Shown here piece after piece: positions 1 to 10,800 of a DNA stretch of 15,812 nt. Each line of letters opens with the position of its first letter. Within the stretch, counting starts at the first letter, position 1. A program made the translations under genes and the position numbers. The stretch comes from Spirogloea muscicola (lineage: Eukaryota; Streptophyta; Zygnematophyceae; Spirogloeales; Spirogloeaceae). The notes beneath the pieces were generated by a model. It searched no databases. It saw only the letters and a program-made list of their open reading frames with translations, and had not been told where the DNA came from. The DNA is taken from NCBI GenBank assembly GCA_009602725.1, contig WELB01000269.1:24284-40095 (forward strand), written 5' to 3'.

Positions 1-109
1 GCGCCGCCGCCGCTCCCGCCGCCAAGCGCGCGACACCGGGGCCGCCGTCTTCCGCCGCCGGCGCCGCTGCCGCCGGGGAGCCCGACGGCGTCGACCTCGA
101 CTTCACCAG
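1..109 (+). other. Partial first visible exon, Ala/Pro-rich low complexity
   Basis: Read from base 3, this gives 35 codons of Ala, Pro and Gly, then a short acidic stretch (EPDGVDLDF), ending in phase 2 at the donor AG|GTCCGC (GT at 110-111). The (GCC)n-like composition is typical of GC-rich algal N-termini. All three frames are open here, so the frame choice rests on phase agreement with the next exon at 330, whose acceptor is GGCCAG. Confidence 0.55.
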
Positions 110-1567
110 GTCCGCCCATCCACCGCCGTCCTGCCGCCTCGATTCGCTCGTCCCGACGGCAATGTTCTCGCCAAGGAGCGTCGCTCGGAGTGATGGCGTT
201 GGTCGCATCTGTAGCACCACAGGAAGGCGTCCGTAGATCGTCGTTGCAGCTTCTGCACCTGCGGGACGGCTTCCAGCTGCCGTCGCTGACTGTGTCGCCG
301 GCCATGTGCTGCCGACCTGCCCCGGCCAGCGATGTGCAGGGCATCCTGGGCGTCCTGCAACACGTCCGCAAGAAGGCCAAGACCGACGTCCAAAAGAGGA
401 ACGAAGAGCTGATGAACAGGTCAGCAGCCCTGCCGCTCTAGCTTGCCGCCTGGATGACACTTGTAGTAGCGGCGCGTTGGAATCCGGAGGTGCTGCAGCA
501 GCCTGGACTCAGAGGCATCGCCGCGGCCATGTCCAGTGTGAAAGCTCACATCACCGGCCTGATCGAGGACGCCATGGCCCGCTCCGATGGCGAGCGACTG
601 AACTTTGTCAAGTCAACGTCGCGAGTGTGCAAAGAGGTGACCACACTTAAGCTTGCACAGTACATATTACCATCGATGCATGCAGTATCAGCCTCCCACT
701 GCCTCTTATGAGGGTAATACTTGGAGGCCAAGTACTGCACCTGCACTATTTACACTAAATCAGCTGCTTACAACACCTGCATTCTGTTGGCAAGTTTGAG
801 GCCAAGCTGAGGAAGGAGATGGAGGTGCTCAAGCTGCACTGCAGCACTGTGGAGCAAGAAATGAAGGGACGGCAGCGTGCTCAAGAAGGTGCGTCCTGCA
901 GGGGCTAGGCGTTCTGTGGCGCCCTATTGTATGGTGGCATGGTTCTGATCACATCTGCATCCGCAAGAGAGGGTGCGCATCGCTCAACAGCTGCCATGCT
1001 AACCTCCTTGGTGCAGAGCTTTTGAATAAGCTCAAGGACATGAAGCAGAAGCTTCAGGCTTCGTATGACCATCAGCGTGAGCACTATCACATCAACACCA
1101 AGTGTCGGAATCCTCACCACTGGACCGTAATTACGCTGACTTCAATTGCTGCGCCCAGTGCTACAGGTCAACCCCAGGCAGCGGGGAATGGTGCTTGACT
1201 GCTGACCAGTTTTCTATTTGGCTCTTGCGATGGCAGGGAAGCGGGAGAAAGAAGCACTTGCCAGGCTCGAGGAGGATGCAATGTGTCGAATCAACGAGGC
1301 CCACAACTCGATGCAGAAAGCGAAGGAGGTCGACCACTGCTGCTCACTTGTGTCCTGCTCTTGACACTTGCAGACAGCATTAGTCAGAGTGATTAAACTC
1401 GACTCTTTGTATTGTTCCCTCACCAGGACGTGAGGTCCTTCGATGTCCTCCGCAAGTCCATTGGCACGTTCATGAAGGAGAACAGCGACGAGGACGAGGA
1501 GGACGAGTCGATTGACTCGGACGAGGAGCCGCTGGCGGAGCCGGATGTGTTTGCTGACGAGGAGTAG
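1..1567 (+). CDS. Coiled-coil protein with acidic C-terminus, seven exons, 5' end outside the window
   Basis: Proposed exons are <1-109, 330-419, 513-636, 795-888, 1017-1076, 1237-1328 and 1427-1567 (stop TAG). Every intron is GT-AG (93-220 bases; phases 2, 2, 0, 1, 1, 0) and the frame closes across all of them, giving about 235 residues. Residues 1-35 (frame from base 3) are a low-complexity Ala/Pro stretch ending in an acidic patch. About 150 mostly helical residues follow, rich in Lys, Glu and Gln with spaced Leu/Met/Val, as in a long coiled coil. The final exon ends in a strongly acidic tail of Asp/Glu with a few Ser. No initiator Met is visible, so the N-terminus lies to the left. I do not recognise the family securely. 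The layout (a start resembling DVQxxL, an unbroken coiled coil, an LRKSI motif near the end) recalls Cor1/SYCP3-type or ASY4-type meiotic axis proteins, but many unrelated coiled coils look similar. Convergent with the downstream carboxylase gene. Confidence 0.72.
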
Positions 1568-1767
1568 TTGATCAGAGGACAATTGGGAAGAAGGGAGGGG
1601 GCATGGCAAAGGGTTAAGCAGGGAGACTGGGGGAAACATTGGGGGGGGGCGGGGAGGGATCATGAGCCCTGTCCCACAGCATGGCCTGCTTCGGGCTGCT
1701 GCAGGCACGGCTCGACTGCCTCCTTCGCCTGCCCAGCAAGCACTGCCTGGGCATTGCCATCCAGCAC
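1568..1767. other. Convergent intergenic region / overlapping 3' UTR zone
   Basis: These 200 bases separate the stop of the plus-strand gene (1567) from the proposed stop of the carboxylase gene (TGA at 1770-1768, minus strand). Both transcripts must end within it or overlap through it. I see neither an AATAAA nor the TGTAA signal known from green algae on the appropriate strand. The notable content is a dense set of G runs on the plus strand around 1608-1659. Confidence 0.6.
1594..1659 (+). repeat. G-run cluster, possible G-quadruplex motif
   Basis: On the plus strand, at least six runs of three to nine G occur within about 66 bases, separated by short spacers. They include a run of nine G at 1641-1649 followed directly by C, four G, A and three G. 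This satisfies the usual four-tract G-quadruplex pattern. It falls in the 3' flank of the plus gene (G-rich in its RNA) and in the 3' UTR of the carboxylase gene (C-rich in its RNA). Confidence 0.6.
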
Positions 1768-1815
1768 TCACAGCCCCAGCGGACAAGGCAATGTGGTAGC
1801 TGCTTGAGCATCGTC
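1768..1815 (-). other. ACC1: ACC1 exon 32: short C-terminal exon with stop
   Basis: After the strong donor at 1918, acceptor TGTGCAG|GAC keeps phase 0 and gives 15 codons ([15 protein letters not shown]) ending in TGA at 1770-1768. It is preferred because the alternatives run into the neighbour: reading straight on from exon 31 stays open to 1214, and the nearby acceptor before 1831 stays in that same long frame. The tail is too short and too variable in the family to confirm by homology. Confidence 0.5.
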
Positions 1816-4800
1816 CTGCACAGGACCGCTTCTGCATGCGATTCAGAAGAAGAGCGAAGCAGCAACCTGCCTTTGCTGCTTGCCGGACTGCGTCGGCAAA
1901 TATGTGACTGATGCTTACCTCCTGCAGCAAGCCGGCCGTTCCTACAACACGCCCCGCCAAGTCTGCCTGGCGCAAGCGCAGCTCAACAATGGTGTCGGCA
2001 ATGAACTCTGCCTCCGCGGCACAAAGCCTTTCCTCTACAAACGCTTGGAGGCCCGGGAAGTCCTCGTTGCCATGGGGCCCTGGTTCCCTATCTCTTCTAC
2101 CGCTACTGCTTAAGTCTAAGCGGACAACTGCTAATAGCAGGCGCTCCGACGGCCCACTGTTCACGAAGGCCTGCTGCGCATCTTGCAGCCAGTCCTGCAC
2201 GAGCCGCAACGCGTCTGCCCGTGGACGCGGCCTGCCACTGCACCGCTGTCGTCTTGCCAGCTCCTTGACAAGCTGCTCCTCAGCAAGCCGCTGAGCCAGG
2301 CGTGCGGAGAAGAAGCGCCGTGCTGCATCCCAGGGCACAACCTCCCTGATCACGCCCTTGGCCTTCATACGCACCGCGGTCGAGTGCAGCTCAGCGAATC
2401 GCACCGCCACCTGCTTGTATACTGGCAGCAGCCGCTCTTTCTGCTCGTGGGCATGCCGCCGGCCTTCTTTCACTTCTGTCGAGTTGCCATTGACACCCTC
2501 CACAGGGCCGTCCAGGCGGGCAAGGCGCTTGTCGAGGCGCTGCATGCACTCAAGGAGCTGCCGTCGCCGGAATTTCACCTCCACAATACCGTCGGGCTCT
2601 AATACTGACCCGTGCGCAGTAGTGTCAGCATATGTCTCAATCATGTCTGGATTGATGGCACTGTCAACCACAACCCAAGCGCCACCGCGCAGCTCGCCTG
2701 TGCGCGGCACGTAGACAAAGATCGGCTGGCGGTATCCCCGCAGACGCTCCACTATGGTGGCGCCCGCTTGCAGAACCCCCTCAAACAGGTCACGCTGGCC
2801 GCCTGAGAATCCGCGCCAGTTGGCGAGTACAAATGCCGGCAGGCCCTCACGGTCAAAGTCGCTGAGCGCCTGTGCCGTCTTGGCCGCACTGTCCGGAAAC
2901 CACACTTGCCCAGCCTGCGACACCTCGCGCTCGCCCGTCTGGGGCTGCCCAGGGTCTGCAGGAATTTTACACACCACAGTGTGCGTCTCAACTGCGACTA
3001 CGCCAATTGGCACGCCCCCGAGGCGCGCCCGCCCTGTGACAACAGTCTGGCCCCACCCCTCGAGACACTCACGAAAGCTGCCGCAGTCGAAGATGCCACC
3101 TAGCCAGGAAGAGTCGCCGCTTCGGCCAGGCGCCGTGGTGCCGCCAATTGCTGCTCGAGGATTGCACGTTGTGTCGGGGACGTACTCCACTGCCCTTGAT
3201 GTTGGATCCGCCATTGGTGTCAGCACAGGGAGCGCACCCCCACCAACGGCAGGCACATACGCGAGCCATGCGAGGACGGCGGTTGCCCCCTCCAGGTCAT
3301 CGGCGACTGTGCAGTGCACGACGCCATTGGCGGCCATGATCCGCGGGCCGCCGAGCTGCATGTGCGATGTGTACACCTCACGCCCCAGCAGCTTGTTGAG
3401 CGTCGAGAAACCTGTGAGGATGATTGGCTGGTCGGCACGCTGAATGCAGCGAACGCCCAAGCGCGCGAGGTATGCCCCAATACCAACTGTGCGCCCCGAC
3501 ACGTACGTCAGCGTGAATGTCTCCTGGTATGCTCGCGCAAACACGCCAGCGATTGCGCCACTACCTGCCAGATTCTCTACGCCCAGCCCGTCTTCGCGTC
3601 CGATGATGTCTGACAGCACATATCGCACCTCGTCGCCCTGCAGCCGTATCTCGTTTGCGACCACCGAATCACCCACTCGAGCATAGTCCTCCTTGGTCAG
3701 GTACAGGTACTGGAACCCCTGCTCTGGATGAGCTTCATCCAACCAGGCCACTCTGAAGCAAGCCCGCACCTCCTCAGCCAGACCAATCCGCGCGCCCGAG
3801 TTTGCAGCCAGGTAGATGATCGGCAGTCTCTGCTCGCACGCCAACTCCGCCACCCGCTTGAACAGAGCGTCCTCCGGGGGGCCGAATGCCCCTGCATGGA
3901 GCGTCACATCGTTGGCTACCACAAAGATTGTCCTTCCGCCTGCACATTCCATGATACATGGCCAGGTGACACTGTGTCAGGGCTCCAAGAAGGTGGCCTC
4001 ATCGAGAAGCAGATACAGGGTGGAGCCACAAAGAGCAGAATATAAAGATCCCAGGTTTTATCATCAATACTTGTGAGTTGAGTGTGGAGATTGCAAACCA
4101 ACAGTCCAGTTCTATGGTTTAAGGGGTTGCAGGTCTGCCAGCAAGGGAAGGCCCTGCCTGGATACTCGGGCGTGCGCAGCGTCATCTGCCAGGCCACCAT
4201 TGCGACCTTGTTGCAGGCTGCTGGCCTCTTGCACTCAACAACTCTCCTATCCCAGGTTGCCAGCCCTTCTTCCAGCACGAGCTCTACAGCCTCCAATGTT
4301 GACAAGTCCGGCTTGCTGCCTCCTCGGGAAGAAGCCTCTGTCCACATCTTGTCCAATGATGTTCTAAAGACCTGCAGAGACATCATCCTCCATGGAGGAC
4401 CATCTTGTCAACCTACTAATTTGACAGTGTAGCTGCATGTAAAGGTATGCACCACATGCAAGCGGCATATGGTCACACCCCCTGCCTGACTTCAGATGAG
4501 CTTGCGCAGGGTGTCGTGGTACCAGTGGAAAATCGTAACAGTAAGTGGTGCCGCTCTGTCGAGCCACGAGTCTTCTGATATCTGCTTGTGACAGAGAGGT
4601 GTAGGGTTCAGCAAGTCTTGTGCCGTGCAGGGGGCCTGGTGGGTGTCTGTCAGATGGAGGTGAGAAGTAGATCAGCTCGCTCCCATGTAGTGAGCCCTTT
4701 GCCTCCCTATATACCTGCCCCAGACACAGAACACATACACATGCACATATAATCAAGTGACAGTGTGGCCTATTGAAGAATTGGGCCTGCTGCAAGCCGC

Positions 4801-7800
4801 TGCTTCCATGTACAGGAAAGACCCCTCTTAATTCTTGTATCTTCCTGAGGTTGCAGTGCAAACATATTTGAGGGTCACCTTCCAGCATGCGGATTGCAGG
4901 TGCAATGCTCCAACAAGACCAACAAGTGCATCCCTGAGAATCTACGGTGTTGAGGAGGAGGAGGAGGAGAATACATGGATGATGCAGGCATGGCCGCTTG
5001 GATTGGAGGCGACCAAGCGCCAGGCTCCATTGCTTGTACCTGCACTTCTGATGCGAAACCTGATTTCCCAGTTGGAAACCCCCATGCGTTGAAGCGCCAG
5101 CCCAAAGCTACAGTCTATCTGGCAGGCCATGGTCGTGAGAGCATGAATAGCTCCTTCGGAATGCTGTGAATCGTCCATAGCCATCGCAACCGCTCTCAGC
5201 ACCGACAGATACATGTGCCCATGGTGGTTGCCCCTTCCGGGCGCTAGCTCGAGCTCCTCCAGAGCTCCCTTGAAAGCCCGCACCAGACTCTCTTCAAGCT
5301 GGATGAGGCACGGGGTTCCTGAGGACCTCAGTCGTGGGCTTTCGAACCCAGTAGCAAGACTTCCTGTCTGTGCAGCTTGTTTTCGAGGCTGCCTCACAAC
5401 TGATCTTAAGAAGACCCTTCTGATGCCACCTGACTTGCTGCTGGTTGTCCACATGTGCCATTGGCTGTCCCTCGAAGTTGCATGGGACATATCTTCCTCA
5501 AAAGCAGCAAGCTTTTCCTGTGAGGGATACAATTCAGAATGTGAGATGTGTGTGCTGCATTCTTCGATGTCTGAGTTAGTAAACCCAGACTGTCATGCAA
5601 GGGGTGGCAGCAGCACTTAATCTCTTACCATGTTGAGCAGGTTGGACACTGGGGGCTCCAGATGGCGTAGCAGGGACTTCTCCATGTAGCAGCTCTGTTC
5701 CTCTGACCACTGGAAGGACTGCCTGACGAAGGATAAGCCCTCCGGCTGCGCAATCACGCAGCTTACTACTCCCACCGAGGCCTCCCTTAATTGCATGTGA
5801 GGAAGGGCTTCTAGGATTTCCACTTGTATCTGATCGTCCCTGACACACGAGGATGCATGATGCGTCACTGAAGCTGCTAGCATGACCCTGGCAACTTGGC
5901 AGCACATCCTTGACTAGCAACGCCGAAGATTTGCATATAGCACAAGACAACTCTTGGCAAGCATCGACTTGTGACAGTCTTGAATCAATGACTGATCTGC
6001 CTGCCACTGCTAATATAGACTAAGGTAATTATACACAGACATGAATAGGTGTAGAACAATTCGTAATACAGACGGCTGCATACCTTGGCTTCATCCCATC
6101 TTGAGGCACAAGAGCTATGTGGAAATTATTGCCAAAAGCAAGTGAAGAAGCCACTCCAAAAGCCTCATCTCTTGGCGACAAGGTACCATTGGAGCTGCCT
6201 AGCAGCCCTGCCGCATCCTTGTGTGACAACGCCCAGCTTTTCAGAACAGAATTAACGACCTCGGAAATTTGGCTCAAGCTTGAAACTACCAACAAGGCTC
6301 CAGAACGATAGGTGGTGCTTCCGCTTTCTCGCCTGCGGGTGTCTGAGAGGAGTTCGGATACCAGAGGAGGGCACTCTTCCTCCCAGAATCGCCAAGTGGC
6401 AGCAAGGGCCCCGGTATGACTTCTAATGAGAAGCGAGTCATTGACAAAGTATGGCTGCAGCAAAATTACGTTAGTCTCAGTGTGCTGCTAAACATGTTCA
6501 TTGATGCAATAGCATTTACCACGACAGGAAGAGCTATGTCAATCTGTTGACAGGTTGTCCTTGTCCATGAAATACATGTAATATAATGCACAACCAATTA
6601 ATTGCGTGGGGACAACCTCATAGAGGCGATAGATGTAGGCCTCAACCACCCTCCTCTGCAAAGCAGAGTCGCTATGGCCAAACAAGGACGCCAGAGCGTC
6701 CTCAACAGGTGCAGGTGCATCGACAAACGCCTCCATCCTCTCGTCCAATGACCGTCTTACTCCTTCACCGAATTTCACTTGCTGACACCTCCCAGCTTCT
6801 TCATTTGGCATGCCATCTGTGACCCTCTTGGGCTTCTCCGGCGCCACCTTGCAAACTTCCCCAGCAGCAGCACCTTCGATTCCAGTGAACATCTCCAGAC
6901 CAGAGCAAGTCCGAGCAATGGTTGCGCGAAGCTCGTTCAGCTTCGTTTTCTCCAAAAGTCGACTTGCCTTGACGGCGACCTGCATCATGGGCAGTGTGTG
7001 TCTCAGCGGCGTGGGGGATAAGCAGTACCTGCATGTCCAACACATCAGCTCTTGGAGCCCTGCCAATCTTGACCTTAAGAATGTACACGAATTTTCAGTC
7101 CCATAAGTGTTTGCAATCTGTGAGAATTGGAACAGAAAAGTTCCCGGTGTGACTGTGCTCTGTGTGACTGGAACTGGACAAAGTAATCTGATATCATTTA
7201 TACATCACAAGAGTTGCTCGCCTCTGCATGCTCAGGTAGACTGAGGGCTGCAAATTGCACAAGGCTTTTACAATAAGCCCCAGGGTTTGGCAGAACAAGG
7301 GCTGCCATCAGACGCAACACCAGCTCATTCTTCCGAGCCAAACCCTGCAGAAATGTAGCAATGAACTTGTGAGCTTGTGAACCTGTGATCCAATGACATG
7401 AAGGCATGCATGCGATCAGAAAATGTTGGTACAGCCATGCATGTTACTTGCAAACAAAAAGGACTTCACGAGATTGAAGTGATGGACAAGCTTCGCTGAC
7501 AAAGAAAACTTGAACGCAATCTGCAAGCACACCTGGTGCGAAAGTACGATTCTGACAGCATGTGATAAATCACTCTTGTACTGCTGGCGTAATCCCTCAA
7601 TGACTTCTGCCTGTTGACAAGCACAAGCAGCGAGCCATGAGGACTGCACTCAATTTCGATCTACATCTATCTATCATAGTGGCACCCCACAGCTTAGCTG
7701 CTGCATGAAGGCAAGGTTGCAGCTGCAATAACTTGTTGCACTGTAGTTTTTCAGATGTATAGATCTGCCACGCACGTGTTTTGAATTCTTGTGCTTCTCT

Positions 7801-10800
7801 AGGCAGAGGAGATGAGTTCCTAGCATCAGTTAGTATTCGCTTCCATTAATCTACAATGTAAATGTTGTATGCCCCAACATCTACCAAGACCTCTCTTATG
7901 TGCATAGAATCAGACCAGATTGCTATTGGTGAAGATGCTTTCAATATCAAGGTACTCTGCAAAAAGAGAGGTTATTTTATTTCTGGCATGGCCTTCCAAT
8001 CCTCCTTCGTAAGATGTTGCAAGCTCCAACAAGGGACTCAAAAGACGTCGACGAGCAGTCTCTTCAAATGGCTGCCCTCCCAAGATGTACCCCTAATAAG
8101 CATGTAGTAGCAATCAAGAAATTAGAACAAACATACATTGCGTGGGGTTGATTGATAAGACAAGAAGAGAATCCAGACAGACTGCACGACATAAGCAATA
8201 TTCAGCTTCGCTTTGAAGTCTCAAAGGCCACTCAAGTTGGAGCCCATGGCTGTGCATGCAGAAAGGCAGGAGTTTTGCCACTCACTTCGATAACTTCCTG
8301 TACTTCCTGCACAGGAAATTGATCCTTGCCATCTGCACTGGCGCTCTGCAGCACCGTCTCAAGCTGAAGAGCAAGACATGTAGCTGCACTTGAGTAAATT
8401 TCCAAAACACAACGGTAGCTGAACTAGTATCTCTTCCACCTTAGAGCACATGATTCGTTGTTGGTGCATTGATAACGTGCATATTGGTGACCTTATTGCT
8501 CAGCATGGCTTATGAGACACAGCTATGAGACACTGAAAGATACAATCAGGGTGCGTGGAAGGCAAGAGCTGAGGACTAACTACCTCAGCTTTCAAGTTGA
8601 TGGGTAAGCGAGCAGCCAGCACTGCCAAGCTCTCCTCCCATTGTAGAAATGGCAGTCTGGCATCGTCCAAGCATAGCAGAAGTTCGTGCACCACCTGTAC
8701 GGCGCTGAATTTGAGTGAAGCAACTACTACTTATACATGCTATTGGCCTATTGGTGCTTCAACAAGCTGCTTTCTAACTTGGGAAGGAAGTAATTGACGC
8801 AATCTACTATTGTATCTAAGCATGGAACACAATATAGCCACATCACAACCACTGACCTCGTCAGCAGGGTAATCGTAGCCAGCGAGCAGCCTGTGTGCCT
8901 GGTTCAGTGCCGAAGCGCATCTCTGGTGAACTTTTGCAGCAAACGCTGTTGGCGTTCCTAAGGGCGGGAAACCGTCAGCAAAAGGAACAGCTCGTCTTAT
9001 AGCAGAAGGGTCATTAAGGTCCAGGATGGCCACTAGCTCGCCAGCCTGTGAGATTGATGTGTGATAGCTATTTCAATTGGTATCAGACATTAGCTTCATG
9101 CCACACATGAAACATATCACATTTGCATCCTCAGTGAAAGTTTGTAGCAGAAGATACAAGTATACATAACAGCCAGGAGGAAAGGAACAAAAAGCAGGTG
9201 CTGCAAATTGCAACAGACAAGTACTGTGGCTAGTGTTGTAGCAGGTGTAGTAGAGCTATGATTGGATCGGCTATAATTCATTTAAGAGCTTGTAAACACC
9301 TGCACCATAGCTCCTTCCTGCTGCTTGTAGTGAATCCTGCCGCTCATTGGCACAAGCAGAGGCATACACATTTTCATGACTTCAACCTCCGCATATGCCA
9401 TGTCACTGCTGAGATGACTCCCATCAGGTACAAGGAAGCGAAGTAAACGACACGGGGTCTCGGCTACTAGACGGGATGGGTCATGATCATTCTGCGAGGC
9501 AACCCATGCAAGAGTTAGTCACTACAATCATGCAGCATGAATTAATGCGACAAGAAAGAGCGGCTGCATACAAGCAACTAAGTAGCAAAAGCTGAGCTCA
9601 AGATGTACAGGGGTTACTGAGAAGCAAAAGGCACAATCAAGCAAGATGTTCTTTTGGTATGACTAGCATACAGCTGATCTGAGGAGTAGTGCAGCATTGG
9701 CTATGAAAGCCAGACTGCAAAGTAGCACATAGTGGCTCATGAAAGAGGCATGCAGACGTGCAAAAGACGATGCCAAGACGGTGCTAACATGGCACCTGAA
9801 GAAGGCAGGTACGACCGCCAATGAGCAACCGAGTTCCAAGAGTTTCTTCCTCAGCATATACCACATGACTGCTGCCATCAAGCTGCCAGGGAAGACCCAG
9901 CAGGATCACGAATTACGGCGCTCGTCATTTTGGACTTCAGCCAGGCAACCAGTACCTCCCACTGCTGGGGGGCTAAGTATACCCCTACAATAACAAGAGA
10001 TGCGGCTGCCTGCGCATGCTAGGTCTCCACTTTCACAATTGGTCACAGACATGGCATACTCATACCTGCACCAGCAGGCCTCCGTCTCGAAGGATGTGGA
10101 CTTCAGCATCAACCCAGGACTGGTTGAGCTGCACACTGTAGCTGCCACCTCCTTTCTTTGTCACCTCTAGCTGGTAAGATCAGGCCCACAGAGAATGCTA
10201 CTGCTAGGTCAAAAATTTTCTATTCCACCCCTTTTCAGCAAAGCTTGCAAAGACCGGTAACACACCAAATGTGCGCGACTGGTAAAAGCAGCAGAGAAGA
10301 GTATAATGATGCGTCAGTCCACAACAAATCTGCAGAATGTTGCCAGGTACAGACAGTGCACCGTGTATTTGCTGCCGTCAATGCTCAGCACAATCCTAAA
10401 TTTGACCAAGGAGATATCCTGCCACAAGATGTCAAGGCTTCAAGTCACTTAGCAATAATGTATGTCTGCCATGGAGAAAGAAGTCTACAGGAGCTGTGAT
10501 CTTTAGCAGGACTAATGAGACATGCATCTGAGTCCAACTTCTATTGATGCCAGAGCTGCATTTGGTCCACAAAGAGATTCTTTGTGCCGCACCTTTGGAG
10601 GTATTTGGCCTTTCTCCAAGTAATCAATATACTCGGCTGTGCGGGCAGCAGTCAAGCGAGTTGCCCTCTGTTTAAGAGACACAGGTAGAGCTTACACACT
10701 GTTGAGGAACAAGCCATTACCTCAGCAGAACAGGCAAGCATTAAGACTATGTTGTCCTGCCTCAGCTATGTCAGCATAAAAGCAGTATCAATTGACATAT

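Larger units (their letters stand above)
4158..8694 (-). other. ACC1: ACC1 exons 20-30: central region linking BCCP to carboxyltransferase
   Basis: Exons: 8584-8694, 8286-8363, 7916-8092, 7533-7610, 7222-7344 (or 7204-7344), 6617-6979, 6084-6454, 5629-5839 (or 5629-5887), 4975-5517, 4523-4714 and 4158-4371. Matches to plant ACC1 include LPFLQWEES (exon 20), [11 protein letters not shown] (22), VLSHQ (23), LVLRLM (24), [22 protein letters not shown] (split here as [12 protein letters not shown] and [11 protein letters not shown], exon 25), ASVGVVSC and LLRHLEPP (27), RDSQWHMW and [11 protein letters not shown] (28), [10 protein letters not shown] (29) and [14 protein letters not shown] (30). 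This scaffold positions the carrier between the active sites and is less conserved, so two splice sites are ambiguous. The exon 24 donor is GC at 7221-7220 (best alignment spacing) or GT at 7203-7202 (six extra residues). The exon 27 acceptor is before 5839 or before 5887 (16 extra residues). Confidence 0.9.

Noticed and set aside
2080-2130. A possible very short intron in the carboxyltransferase tail, where a Ser/Arg/Gly/Pro-rich stretch seems inserted relative to plants
   Set aside because: Candidate GT and AG sites are only about 20-70 bases apart, shorter than any other intron here, and the frame is open throughout. A variable linker is simpler.
1911-2714. Several overlapping plus-strand open frames of about 80-140 codons
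   Set aside because: All are shadows of the carboxylase exon in other frames, with biased composition and no recognisable domain.
2754-3443. Plus-strand open frame of 229 codons
   Set aside because: It lies wholly antisense to the conserved carboxyltransferase exon. Its Arg/Pro/Thr-rich translation matches nothing I recognise and follows from the GC-rich coding strand opposite.
5576-6007. Minus-strand 143-codon open frame overlapping ACC1 exon 27
   Set aside because: The neighbouring frame carries the conserved ASVGVVSC and LLRHLEPP sequence. This one has no family similarity and would break the gene.
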